Position numbers and translations under genes: made by a program. 42,930 nt of DNA from Peptoniphilus_A hominis (GTDB taxonomy: Bacteria; Bacillota; Clostridia; Tissierellales; Peptoniphilaceae), in contig NZ_JBBMFO010000018.1 of NCBI RefSeq assembly GCF_040096015.1, positions 1 through 42,930 on the forward strand, written 5' to 3'. The notes below the pieces were generated by a model that was not told the origin of the DNA, made no database searches, and saw only the letters and a program-made list of their open reading frames with translations. How positions within the stretch are numbered: the first letter of the stretch is position 1; every line of letters begins with the position of its first letter. Of the stretch, positions 1-8,185 are shown in pieces.

Positions 1-414
1 ATGAAAGTATTTTCTATCGGAGGATTAGTTCTTGCATCAATATTTTGGATACCAGCATTAGCATTTTCAAAGAATATTCTTTCTTTATTTGGAGTAGAAG
101 AAAGTATTATAACTCAGGGAATAGGAAACTTTAGACTATTTTATTCTATCTTTATCCTATATGGAGTAATGGTAATGACTATAACATTCTTCCAATCAAT
201 AGGAAACGCTAAAAAAGCCGGCATAATAGTAATGCTAAGACAGTTATTTTTATTCGTACCTGCCATGATTATTTTACCAATGATATTTGGAGTTAAAGCA
301 GTATGGTTTGCAGAACCCCTTGTAGATTTAATTATGATAATAGCTGGTGTAGTAATGATGTTTGGTGAATTAAATAGGATGGATAAAATTAGTTTGAAAA
401 TTAAATATAAGTAA
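1..414 (+). CDS. MATE-family efflux transporter, C-terminal part
   Basis: This is the last 137 residues of a multidrug and toxin extrusion (MATE) transporter, which exports drugs or metabolites using a Na+ or H+ gradient. The family is usually about 450 residues, so roughly two thirds lies left of the window. The frame is open from base 1 and the first ATG is probably an internal methionine. Four hydrophobic segments are visible, with the MATE-like stretch FFQSIGNAKKAGIIVMLRQ between the second and third and a short basic tail. A strong terminator follows. It lies left of the first rlmD-like tail, so it may be cargo of the same element as the recombinase. The family call is confident; the substrate is unknown. 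Confidence 0.85.
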   Translation: MKVFSIGGLVLASIFWIPALAFSKNILSLFGVEESIITQGIGNFRLFYSIFILYGVMVMTITFFQSIGNAKKAGIIVMLRQLFLFVPAMIILPMIFGVKAVWFAEPLVDLIMIIAGVVMMFGELNRMDKISLKIKYK

Positions 415-440
415 CAATATAAATAGTTTCTTTCATTTTA

Positions 441-478
441 GAGGATTTATGCCTAATATCATAAGTCCTCATTTTTTT
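441..478 (+). terminator. Intrinsic terminator after the MATE gene
   Basis: An 11-bp stem (441-451 with 460-470, one G-U pair) has an 8-nt loop and is followed by a run of seven T. It starts 27 bases after the MATE stop codon. Confidence 0.85.
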
Positions 479-706
479 ATGCTCAAATTAATCATTAAAA
501 CTCAAAAATACTATAAAAAATAAAAATTCAGGTTACCGAAGAGGGCAAATTTCACTATATAAAGTGATGGGTGTTTTGTCATCTTTTTATAAAAAACCAA
601 ATACTTTGAAGAGTGAATATTCTTGAAAATGCTTAGGTGAGATTAACATATTTCATATTTAATTCACTTATCAAGGTAAAAAAATCAACTTACATAGGAG
701 GTAAAA

Positions 707-841
707 ATGCAAGCAATAAAGGTTTATAGTATGAGAGTTGCTATGTTATGTAGACTGTATGATCTTAAATTAATTAATGATAAGGAATATACAAAAATTA
801 AGAACAGGTTAGAAAAGGATTATAAGAAGAATAGAAAGTAA
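707..841 (+). CDS. Small basic protein upstream of the recombinase
   Basis: A 44-residue frame starts at an ATG 7 bases after an AGGAGG site. The C-terminal half (LYDLKLINDKEYTKIKNRL) resembles a SHOCT-like short helical module, and the last residues are very basic. Small proteins of this look often sit directly before large serine recombinase genes in clostridial elements, so a role as an excision or recombination partner is possible, but this is inference from position. The stop codon lies 55 bases before the recombinase start, and both genes probably share one transcript. Confidence 0.6.
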   Translation: MQAIKVYSMRVAMLCRLYDLKLINDKEYTKIKNRLEKDYKKNRK

Positions 842-849
842 TTGTTCTT
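836..849 (+). repeat. 14-bp direct repeat, left copy
   Basis: The sequence AAGTAATTGTTCTT at the end of the small ORF occurs again at 2651-2664, inside the rlmD-like tail at the 3' end of the recombinase gene. The two copies bracket the recombinase gene almost exactly. They could be the core of attachment sites, or chance. Confidence 0.5.
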
Positions 850-896
850 GTGATATACTAATACTGTAGAAAGATACAAAATGGGAAGGAGGTAAA

Positions 897-2669
897 ATGA
901 ATACCAAAGTAAAAGTAATAAAAGCTTCAAATACAGGAGCAAGAAATAGAAATTCAATACATTTAGATTTAAAACGAGTTGCAGCATATTGTCGAGTAAG
1001 TACAGATAGTAAAGACCAACTTGAATCATATAAATCGCAAGTTGATTATTACACAAATCTAATAAAAAATAATAAGAACTGGACTCTGGCTGGTATATAT
1101 TCAGATGAAGCAACAACAGGAACAACTGCTACTAAAAGAGCAGATTTCATGAGACTAATTAGTGATTGCCAAAATGGGGATATAGACATGATAATTACTA
1201 AATCTATATCAAGATTTGCCAGAAACACATTAGATACTTTGAAATATGTAAGGCTTCTAAAGGAAAATAACGTTGGTGTAGTATTTGAAGAAGAAAATAT
1301 AGATACTTTGACAATGGATGGAGAGTTACTATTAACAATATTAAGTTCAGTAGCTCAACAAGAAGTAGAAAATACCTCAGCCCATGTAAAAAAAGGACTG
1401 AAAATGAAAATGGAAAAGGGGGAGCTTATTGGTTTTCAAGGTTGCCTTGGCTACGACTATGACCCTATAACAAAAAGTATCTCTATAAATGAAGAAGAAG
1501 CTAAGATTGTTAGATACATCTTTAAAAGATATTTAGAGGGCAATGGTGGCTCAGTCATTGGTAGGGAACTAGAAGAGCAAGGATATCTCACCCCTAGAGG
1601 TAAAACAAAATGGTCTGACACTACAGTGTTAGGAATAATTAAAAATGAAAAGTATATTGGAGATATACTAATGGGAAAGACCTTTACAGTTGATCCCATA
1701 ACAAAAAGAAGACTAGCAAATTTTGGAGAATCTGATAAATATCACATTGAAAATCATCACGAGCCAATTATATCAAGAGAAGATTTTGAAAAGGCACAAG
1801 AGATTAGACTCAGGAGAGCACAAAATAGAAACACCATTGCTAATAAGGATAGAAAAAGAGAGAAACTATCAAGACAATACGCTTTTTCAAGTATGCTGGA
1901 ATGTGGATTTTGTGGAGAAATACTTTCAAGAAGAACTTGGCACACTAGTTCAATTTACAAAAAAATTAATTGGCAGTGTGTAAAATCAACTAAAAAAGGT
2001 AAAAAATATTGTCCTCATTCAAAAGGAATACAAGAAGCAGCAATAGAAAAAGCTTTTGTTGAAAGCTATAGGCAATTATGCCATGCAGATTCAACAGTAA
2101 TAGATGACTTTTTAAAAATTGTTGAAGAAGAAATAAATGATAATACTTTAGTCAAGGATCTGAAAAAGATAGAAAACCAATTAAACAGAATCATTAGTCA
2201 AGAAAGAAAGTTAGTTGATCTTCATTTGGAAGATAGTATAGACGAAGAAGTTTATGCTAAAAAGTATAAAAAACTGACAAAACAAAAAGAAGAATTACTT
2301 GATGAAAAGAAAACCCTAGAGCTAACAATAAAAGATGAAAACTCTATTAAAGAAAGATTAAAGCAATTTAAAAAGGTCTTAGAAAATAGAGAAATTATAG
2401 AGGAATTTAATAGAACAGTATTTGAAAGCATAGTTGATAAAGTCGTAGTGGGTAGAATTGATAAAGACGGAACAGTCCATCCATATGACTTAACATTCTA
2501 TTTCAAAACAGGAGTTAAGGATAGTCAAGATTCTAATAACTTTAAAGATAAAAGAAAAAATGCCAAAGACAATGACATTAATAAATTGTGTTCCTACAAG
2601 AATGACGAGGATAAAAAATTATGTTCCCAATCAAAAGACAACGCACGCAGAAGTAATTGTTCTTCTTGA
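897..2669 (+). CDS. Large serine recombinase (site-specific integrase)
   Basis: This 590-residue protein catalyses integration and excision of a mobile element by serine-linked strand exchange. The resolvase domain (about 25-170) contains YCRVSTDSKDQ with the probable nucleophile Ser35, then SRFARNTLDTL. A recombinase domain follows (about 180-290). A zinc-ribbon with CGFC and a later Cys/His cluster lies near 335-375, and a coiled coil at about 420-500. GGAAGGAGG lies just upstream of the ATG. The last residues (RRSNCSS) are read out of frame from DNA that in another frame encodes an rlmD-like C-terminus, as expected when the recombinase gene abuts its own attachment site. The gene is probably functional, and is the likely enzyme for insertion at rlmD. 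Confidence 0.95.
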   Translation: MNTKVKVIKASNTGARNRNSIHLDLKRVAAYCRVSTDSKDQLESYKSQVDYYTNLIKNNKNWTLAGIYSDEATTGTTATKRADFMRLISDCQNGDIDMIITKSISRFARNTLDTLKYVRLLKENNVGVVFEEENIDTLTMDGELLLTILSSVAQQEVENTSAHVKKGLKMKMEKGELIGFQGCLGYDYDPITKSISINEEEAKIVRYIFKRYLEGNGGSVIGRELEEQGYLTPRGKTKWSDTTVLGIIKNEKYIGDILMGKTFTVDPITKRRLANFGESDKYHIENHHEPIISREDFEKAQEIRLRRAQNRNTIANKDRKREKLSRQYAFSSMLECGFCGEILSRRTWHTSSIYKKINWQCVKSTKKGKKYCPHSKGIQEAAIEKAFVESYRQLCHADSTVIDDFLKIVEEEINDNTLVKDLKKIENQLNRIISQERKLVDLHLEDSIDEEVYAKKYKKLTKQKEELLDEKKTLELTIKDENSIKERLKQFKKVLENREIIEEFNRTVFESIVDKVVVGRIDKDGTVHPYDLTFYFKTGVKDSQDSNNFKDKRKNAKDNDINKLCSYKNDEDKKLCSQSKDNARRSNCSS

Positions 2670-2679
2670 AAGTAAATAG
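2638..2679 (+). pseudogene. rlmD: rlmD 3'-end remnant 1 (putative attachment-site scar)
   Basis: In the frame ending at TAG 2677-2679 the DNA reads TTHAEVIVLLESK. This fits the conserved C-terminus of RlmD/RumA 23S rRNA uracil-C5 methyltransferases, whose pattern is FPxTxHxExVxLLxxK. There is no methyltransferase body beside it; instead it overlaps the 3' end of the recombinase gene in another frame. This is what an attR site at a protein-gene 3' end looks like. Confidence 0.65.
2651..2664 (+). repeat. 14-bp direct repeat, right copy
   Basis: Second copy of AAGTAATTGTTCTT (first at 836-849). Here it encodes part of the EVIVL stretch of the rlmD-like tail and lies within the last codons of the recombinase. 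Confidence 0.5.
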
Positions 2680-3073
2680 AATCAATAAAAAAAGCAAGGT
2701 TTTTGAGGTTTTCAAAGAAACTTTAGAAGCCTTTTTATGTGGAAATTGTCTTTCTTTTATGGAATTTAATCTTAAATTTATAATAACTATTATACAAATA
2801 AAAGTAATGTGTCATTCTTGTTTTTTATTTTATTATGGTAAAATGATATAATACAAGATGTTTGAAGGATCATATACACAATTTAAATAATTTATTAAAG
2901 ACGTTTTAAAAATGAATTTTTATTTAAGAAAGTAAAATAAATGGTTGAGATTCATTTTCCAAAATCTAAGTGGCTAAGAAATTATTATTTGATTTAAAAA
3001 ACAGAGGGAAGAAGAGACAAACTTGGCGATGAAATAGATGACAGTAGGAGAAAAGTAATAATGGAGGTATTAT
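2680..3073 (+). other. Intergenic region before the GmrSD-like gene
   Basis: About 390 AT-rich bases with no convincing gene. A TATAAT lies at 2847-2852 with only a poor -35 (TTTATT, 17-base spacing), a weak candidate promoter for the downstream nuclease gene. A 64-codon frame over 2657-2851 lacks a ribosome site and recognisable features and was not called. Confidence 0.4.
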
Positions 3074-5140
3074 ATGGATGCACGTAAAGGCAATATCTAT
3101 GAGATATTAAATGGAAATAAGCAGTTTTTGATACCAGTTTATCAGAGATTTTATAGCTGGGATATTGGTCAGTGCAAACGACTTTGGAATGATATTGTAG
3201 AAATGCAGAAACAAGGAAAGCTTGGTCATTTTGTTGGGTCTATTGTTAATATTGCTGAGCAGGCAATGCCAACAGGTGTTCAAAAATATATGATTATTGA
3301 TGGTCAACAGCGAATGACTACTTTAACGCTGCTTCTCTTGGCTCCACGCGATTATGCAATAAAGAATCCGGATGACAAAACTATAAATGCTCGTCGTATA
3401 GATAATATGCTTTTAAAAAATGAGTATGAAGATGGTGATGAACGATATAAGCTGCTCTTAACTGAAACAGATCGAGATATTCTCATAAGCCTTGTTGAGA
3501 ATAAGCAAATTATGGATGACACTAGGTCAAGACTGATTGAAAATTATAACTTCTTTGTAGGTAAGATTGCCGATAAAGAGATTGAGCCTACTGAGGTATA
3601 TGAGTCAATTGGGAAATTACAAATTGTCAATATCACATTAGATAGAGCAGTTGATGATGCACAGGCAATTTTTGAAAGTCTTAATTCTACTGGTAAAGAA
3701 CTTTCTGAATCTGATTTGATTCGTAACTACATATTGATGGGCCTTGCACCTTCAGAACAAACCTATGTGTATGAACATCTTTGGAGACCTATGGAACAAC
3801 TTTTTGTCTATGAAACTCAAGGAACAGTAATGGATGCCTTCTTCCGTGATTACTTGACTATGAAAAATTCTCGTATTCCAAAGAAAGAACGTGTATATGA
3901 AGAGTTTAAGCTTTATCATTTGAAGTGTGAATTTGGAACTATAAGAGAGTTATGTAAAGATTTGCTCGATTATGCAAAATATTATACAGACATTGTATTC
4001 GTGCGAAATTCTGACAAAGGATTAAAAAGAATTTATGAGGATATTACTGATTTAAGAATGGAAGTATCTTATCCATTCTTACTAAAAATTCATCGTGACT
4101 GCGATGAAGGGTTAATTACATTGGACGAGCTGAAGGAAATTCTAACGCTATGCATAAGCTATGTATTAAGACGTTCAATTTGCGAGATTCCTACTAACTC
4201 ACTGAACAAAACATTTGCAACTATGAAAAATTTTATTAGACCAGATGATTATGTGAATTCTGTCAAGGCCTTCTTCTTGATGCTAGATAGTTACAAAGAA
4301 TTCCCAGATAACGATAAGTTTGAAGTTGCATTTGTCAGTCGTGATATTTACAATATGCGTAATAGAAATTATATTCTTAGTCGTTTAGAAAACTTTAAAA
4401 ACAAAGCTCCAATTATAATAGAGGGTTATACCATTGAGCATATTATGCCGCAGAACAAAAATCTTTCAAGAGAGTGGCAAGCTGATCTTGGCAATGATTG
4501 GCAAGAGGTTCAGAAAAAATATTTACACACAATTGGTAATCTAACTTTGACAGCATATAACTCTGAGATGAGCGACAAGTGTTTTATGGAAAAGATGGAC
4601 ATGGAGGGCGGATTCAAAGAAAGCGCTCTTAGACTTAATAGATATGTGGTTTTACAAAATACGTGGAATGAAGCTCATATTAAAGAGAGAGCAAAGGAAT
4701 TAACTAAGAAAGCAGAATCTATTTGGCCTTATCCAGATTTAACAAATAAAGAACTTGCAAAGTATCAAGTAGAAGATAATACCACTCCGGAGTATTCCTT
4801 GGAAACATATGAAATGAATGATGTGACAAGAATGCTATTCGAAGCTTTAGATAAGAGAATAATGAATCTATCTCCAGGGGTAAAAAGGGAATTTAAAAAG
4901 TTGTATATTGCCTATAAACTGGATACTAATTTTGTAGATATTATTATCCAGAAAGAGAGACTTCTTATTGTGGTTAATATGAAGTTTTCAGATATTATTG
5001 ATCCTAATGGCATTTGCAGAGATATTACTGACGTTGGACGTTGGGGAAATGGCGATGTAGAACTATTTATGGAGCACCAAAATGAATTAGATCAAGTTAT
5101 GGAAATTGTGAAGCAATCCTTTGATGCACAGGCAGAATAA
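3074..5140 (+). CDS. GmrSD-like type IV restriction/defence nuclease (DUF262-DUF1524-DUF5655)
   Basis: This 688-residue single-chain protein fuses an N-terminal DUF262 domain (PVYQRFYSW near 18-30 and the nucleotide-binding signature DGQQRMTTLTL near 76-86) to a DUF1524 HNH nuclease (IEHIMPQ near 453-459, then HTIGNLTLTAYNSEMSDK). A C-terminal DUF5655-like segment (about 590-688) has a DVGRWGNGDVE motif. The GmrSD family cleaves modified, for example glucosylated hydroxymethylcytosine, phage DNA; later relatives act more broadly. GGAGG lies 7 bases before the ATG. It is the only intact gene between the first and second rlmD-like scars and so forms a one-gene defence cargo. No methylase accompanies it, consistent with modification-dependent restriction. 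All key motifs appear intact. Confidence 0.93.
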   Translation: MDARKGNIYEILNGNKQFLIPVYQRFYSWDIGQCKRLWNDIVEMQKQGKLGHFVGSIVNIAEQAMPTGVQKYMIIDGQQRMTTLTLLLLAPRDYAIKNPDDKTINARRIDNMLLKNEYEDGDERYKLLLTETDRDILISLVENKQIMDDTRSRLIENYNFFVGKIADKEIEPTEVYESIGKLQIVNITLDRAVDDAQAIFESLNSTGKELSESDLIRNYILMGLAPSEQTYVYEHLWRPMEQLFVYETQGTVMDAFFRDYLTMKNSRIPKKERVYEEFKLYHLKCEFGTIRELCKDLLDYAKYYTDIVFVRNSDKGLKRIYEDITDLRMEVSYPFLLKIHRDCDEGLITLDELKEILTLCISYVLRRSICEIPTNSLNKTFATMKNFIRPDDYVNSVKAFFLMLDSYKEFPDNDKFEVAFVSRDIYNMRNRNYILSRLENFKNKAPIIIEGYTIEHIMPQNKNLSREWQADLGNDWQEVQKKYLHTIGNLTLTAYNSEMSDKCFMEKMDMEGGFKESALRLNRYVVLQNTWNEAHIKERAKELTKKAESIWPYPDLTNKELAKYQVEDNTTPEYSLETYEMNDVTRMLFEALDKRIMNLSPGVKREFKKLYIAYKLDTNFVDIIIQKERLLIVVNMKFSDIIDPNGICRDITDVGRWGNGDVELFMEHQNELDQVMEIVKQSFDAQAE

Positions 5141-5231
5141 TGATTTGGGGACCATAAAGTATATTTATGTCTGAAAAATAAATAAAGGAAGTCTCCTACA
5201 AATAAGAAATGATTAAAAAGCTACTAAGAGA

Positions 5232-5441
5232 AGGGACATCTACGAAGGAGAAGTCTACGAGTTAGTAAGAGAAATGGAAAATAAATACGATATAAGCGGT
5301 GTAGACCAACCAAGAGCAGGAATTAGAAAAAATCAAAACATTTAGAGAATGTGGATACTTGGAAATATCCGTCCGTTGCGTCGACCAATTTCCAAAACCT
5401 CACACGCAGAATGTATCACTTTAATTTCTAAGGTAGATTAA
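5232..5441 (+). pseudogene. rlmD: rlmD 3'-end remnant 2, longest copy
   Basis: Translation gives pieces of a 23S rRNA m5U methyltransferase in order. A frame from 5232 contains DISGVDQPRAGI, matching the VDPPRAGL motif. From about 5337 it reads GYLEISVRCVDQFPK, matching the GYxxxxVxPVDMFPxT region. After a one-base shift comes TSHAECITLISKVD and stop at 5439-5441. The catalytic-loop region with SCNP between the first two pieces is missing. It is a decayed 3' fragment, not a working enzyme. It has more sequence than the other three scars and is the best evidence for their identity. Confidence 0.75.
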
Positions 5442-5477
5442 CCAACTACAAAAATTTTTATTTAATAGGAAGTGAAT

Positions 5478-6305
5478 ATGGAAGGCAATTTTTTAGAAAA
5501 TGTATGGATAGATTCAAAGATTATTGAAGATTGTATGATTGGTAGGGTTGTAAATGTTGGTAAAATTTATGGGTTAAATAGTGCTTATGAAATATGGAAT
5601 GAAGCAAATAATACTATATTAAATTGTAATGATAATAAAGAAAAGCTAAACCAGGGATTCTTATCTCTAAAAAGAGCCTTTAATGTAACGTCAATGGAGT
5701 TAAGAAAAAATTTAGGGATTGACAATATAAAATACAGTTCTAAAAAGAAAACCAAAGATTTTTTAGGGGATTTAGAATATTTTGAAATTATAAAAACACT
5801 GACATTAAATAAGTATCTTAATCTTAGAAATCTTATAGAACATGAAAATCAATCTCCACCTTCAGTTGAAGATTGTTTATCTTTATCAGAATATATATGG
5901 AATTATATTAGGAATACAGCTAATATTCTTAATCAATTTACAGAATATATTAGCATTACTAGCAATAATAATAAAATTTTATTTGAATATATTATAAAAG
6001 AAAAGAATAATATGTACTTTCCTCATTTGTATGTTACAGCTTTTGTAGAATCAAAATTTGTTTCATATCTTTATAAAGAGAACTCAATAAATATAGAAAA
6101 AATAAACTTGTTAAACAAGTTTGATTTACAGAAAGAAATAGAGTTTGAAAAAGAATCTGAATATATAGACGATTTAAGTCATATTGCTATTAAAGGAGAA
6201 ATTCTTGATCAAGATATTATTGCTGAGTACATTAAAGTATTGATTTTACCAGAATATGGAGGTTTAGATGACATATCAATCCAATCAATTTTCTCAAAAG
6301 TATGA
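5478..6305 (+). CDS. HEPN-domain protein, probable RNase toxin of a two-gene module
   Basis: The product is 275 residues. I chose ATG 5478 over GTG 5472 because AGGA at 5467-5470 is then correctly spaced. The N-terminal helical region carries RNLIEH (Arg117 to His122), the RX4-6H signature of HEPN ribonucleases, in a typical charged helix followed by a second long helix (about 128-155). The C-terminal 120 residues are acidic and unrecognised. The stop lies 38 bases inside the next gene, so the two are translationally linked. Overlapping pairs of this kind often form toxin-antitoxin or abortive-infection systems. It lies in a block with two other HEPN genes. I do not recognise the specific family; the HEPN call rests on the motif and helical context. 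Confidence 0.6.
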   Translation: MEGNFLENVWIDSKIIEDCMIGRVVNVGKIYGLNSAYEIWNEANNTILNCNDNKEKLNQGFLSLKRAFNVTSMELRKNLGIDNIKYSSKKKTKDFLGDLEYFEIIKTLTLNKYLNLRNLIEHENQSPPSVEDCLSLSEYIWNYIRNTANILNQFTEYISITSNNNKILFEYIIKEKNNMYFPHLYVTAFVESKFVSYLYKENSINIEKINLLNKFDLQKEIEFEKESEYIDDLSHIAIKGEILDQDIIAEYIKVLILPEYGGLDDISIQSIFSKV

Positions 6306-6825
6306 GATAATTGATTTTGAAATTTTTTTAACGTCTGATTGTGAATATGATGATATTATGTTGGGAAGAATAGATTTTTTCAAATATTTATGGCGAGACG
6401 AGGTAGAAGTTAAAAAGTTTATAGCTAGTATAAAATTTTATACCTTTAATATTTATAATATTGAAGATATGTTATTATTAGCTGATAGTATTTCTGGTGA
6501 TTTAGAATATGTGGCAAGTGCTTATAATGTTTATTGTAATGAAGTTGGAGGAATAGGCTCCGTTGCTATAATAGATGATTTTAATCTAATAGATGAGCCG
6601 AAAGATTTTTATGAGAAAACACAAATGATTAAATACTTTTTAGCAAAAACAATAGAGAAATTACAAATAATAGGTACAGGGACATTGCTTTTTATGTCCA
6701 AGGCTTTAATTTTAGATCTTAACAAATCAGATAGAATATACTTAATAAATGAATTACTAGATATTAATTGCATACCAATATATCAAGATGAAAGTGATAT
6801 TGTTTTAGCTAGGAATTTAGTTTAG
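6268..6825 (+). CDS. Uncharacterised partner of the HEPN protein
   Basis: A 185-residue acidic protein starts at an ATG inside the upstream gene, 8 bases after a GGAGG (6259-6263), and overlaps it by 38 bases. I do not recognise it. The order of predicted strands and helices (an LLADSISGDLEYVASAYNVY helix, then a SVAIIDDFNLID strand, then an amphipathic helix and a GTGTLL turn) loosely recalls a GNAT acetyltransferase fold. However, the acetyl-CoA signature Q/RxxGxG/A is absent, so catalytic activity is doubtful. By position it may neutralise or regulate the HEPN protein. Confidence 0.55.
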   Translation: MTYQSNQFSQKYEIIDFEIFLTSDCEYDDIMLGRIDFFKYLWRDEVEVKKFIASIKFYTFNIYNIEDMLLLADSISGDLEYVASAYNVYCNEVGGIGSVAIIDDFNLIDEPKDFYEKTQMIKYFLAKTIEKLQIIGTGTLLFMSKALILDLNKSDRIYLINELLDINCIPIYQDESDIVLARNLV

Positions 6826-7083
6826 ACATTATAAGTTAAACAAACATTGATTAATGCTAGATATAGGGTTAAAATAAAATTTATCATATAAAATTAGCAT
6901 ATGAAGTGGAACAAAGACTTAAAAACTTATATTTCTAGAATATTAAGTTGAAATATAATGGAAAATTTAAAGTAGTATAAAAATAGTCAAAAGTACCTGG
7001 AATAAATTCTTGTTCTGATTTAAATTGGATTTGATAAGCAGATAAAAGACAGTAAAAACTTTAATAGAAGTATTGCTTAAAAA

Positions 7084-7112
7084 TTGACAAATAACCGGCA
7101 ATGGTGTATTAT
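7084..7112 (+). promoter_or_regulatory. Promoter of the Abi-associated small RNA
   Basis: A consensus TTGACA (7084-7089), a 17-base spacer and TATTAT (7107-7112) place the start near 7119-7121, just before the hairpin RNA. It is the best sigma-A promoter in the defence region. Confidence 0.8.
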
Positions 7113-7118
7113 AATAAA

Positions 7119-7169
7119 TAACAGTACCCGACACGCCTCTTAACAATGCGGACCAAGTCGGGTCTTTTT
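7119..7169 (+). ncRNA. Small structured RNA upstream of the Abi_2 gene
   Basis: From the predicted start the transcript holds a perfect 7-bp stem (ACCCGAC 7126-7132 with GTCGGGT 7157-7163). It closes a 24-base loop containing a possible CGC/GCG inner pair, and five U follow, so the RNA probably ends in its own terminator at about 50 nt. The Abi_2 start codon lies 18 bases further on. Small RNAs upstream of AbiF-type genes have, to my recollection, been described as part of these systems; the exact family match needs a covariance search. Confidence 0.65.
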
Positions 7170-7187
7170 ATTATAAGGAGAAATAAA

Positions 7188-8045
7188 GTGAAAAAGTCTC
7201 ATCAAGCTCCCATAGATGTGAGTAAACAAATAGACAATTTAATCTCTCTAGGTTTAGAAATAGAAGATAAAGATTATGCAATAAATGTGCTTAACAAAGT
7301 ATCCTATTATTAGGATCATCAAAGCTTATAGTATAACTTTAAAAGAAAATGGGAAGTACATATATGGAACTACTTTTGAAAATATAGTTGACCTATATTT
7401 ATTTGACATGGAACTTAGACATATTTTATTCCCTATTATAGAGCACATAGAAGTCTATTTAAGAGCTTTAATTACAAATTACTTCTCCTTAAAATATGGG
7501 AATTTTGGATATAAAGATCTTGATAATTATAAGAAAAAGAATTTCCAGAAAGTACTTTAAAGGAATTAGAAAGAGAAATAAACAGAAACGAGAAGTCACC
7601 TTTTATACATAACTTCAAAGAAAACTATGAAGGAGGAGAGATTCCATTATATGCTGCAATAGAAGTAGCAAGCTTTGGCACACTTTCTAAAATGTACAAA
7701 AATATGGCGAATGAAGATAAGAGAGAAATTGCCAAAGTATTCGAGGTTGACTATATTTATTTAGAATCTTGGATTGAAAACTTATCTTATGTCAGAAATA
7801 TATGTGCTCATTATGGCAGATTGTATGGTGCAAAACTAACGAAAACTCCAAAGTTATATAAAGAATATTTAAACCAAGGAATATCTAATAATACCATTTT
7901 TGCTAGTATAATTAATCTTAAAACGTTAGCTGAAGATGATTATTACGATAAATTTCATAGTGACTTATTAGAAATAATTAATAAATATCCATCAGTAGAA
8001 TTAAAGCACTTAGGATTTATAGAGAAATGGGAAAGCATTCTTTAA
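7188..8045 (+). pseudogene. Abi_2 (AbiD/AbiF-like) abortive-infection protein, two frameshifts
   Basis: The GTG start (7188) follows AAGGAG. Three frames join into one Abi_2 protein of about 285 residues. Frame 1 runs to TAG 7311, where one extra T in ATTATTAGG breaks the family motif YYRxxAY. Frame 2 (IIKAYSITLKENGKYIYG onward) runs to about 7540. Loss of one A in the A-rich tract at 7531-7540 then returns the reading to frame 1 for the remainder (EFPESTLKELEREI onward). The C-terminal half has RNICAH, the HEPN RX4H motif. Intact homologues are RNA-targeting HEPN proteins that stop growth on phage infection. As written no full protein can be made. Both lesions are in short repeats, so sequencing error or phase variation must also be considered. 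Confidence 0.85.
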
Positions 8046-8083
8046 TGATTTCAGAATAAGCCAAAAGAATAATTACTAAAATG

Positions 8084-8106
8084 CAGCTCCGAGTGAGCTG
8101 TTTTTT
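8084..8106 (+). terminator. Intrinsic terminator after the Abi_2 gene
   Basis: CAGCTC (8084-8089), a 5-base loop and GAGCTG (8095-8100) are followed by six T. Confidence 0.85.
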
Positions 8107-8119
8107 ATATTACACAGAA

Positions 8120-8128
8120 TGGTATAAT
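8120..8128 (+). promoter_or_regulatory. Extended -10 promoter for the ApeA-like gene
   Basis: TGGTATAAT is an extended -10 element 57 bases before the ATG. No good -35 is visible. Confidence 0.5.
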
Positions 8129-8185
8129 AAAATTAGTTAAATGGTTTATCAAATTGGGAAGTTATTTATATTAGGAAGGTACTAA

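Noticed and set aside
897..1983. Antisense and alternate-frame open frames over the recombinase gene
   Set aside because: No ribosome sites or recognisable domains; they are shadows of the strongly supported recombinase frame.
2657..2851. 64-codon plus-strand frame after the recombinase
   Set aside because: Begins inside the recombinase and rlmD-like tail, has no ribosome site and no recognisable composition.
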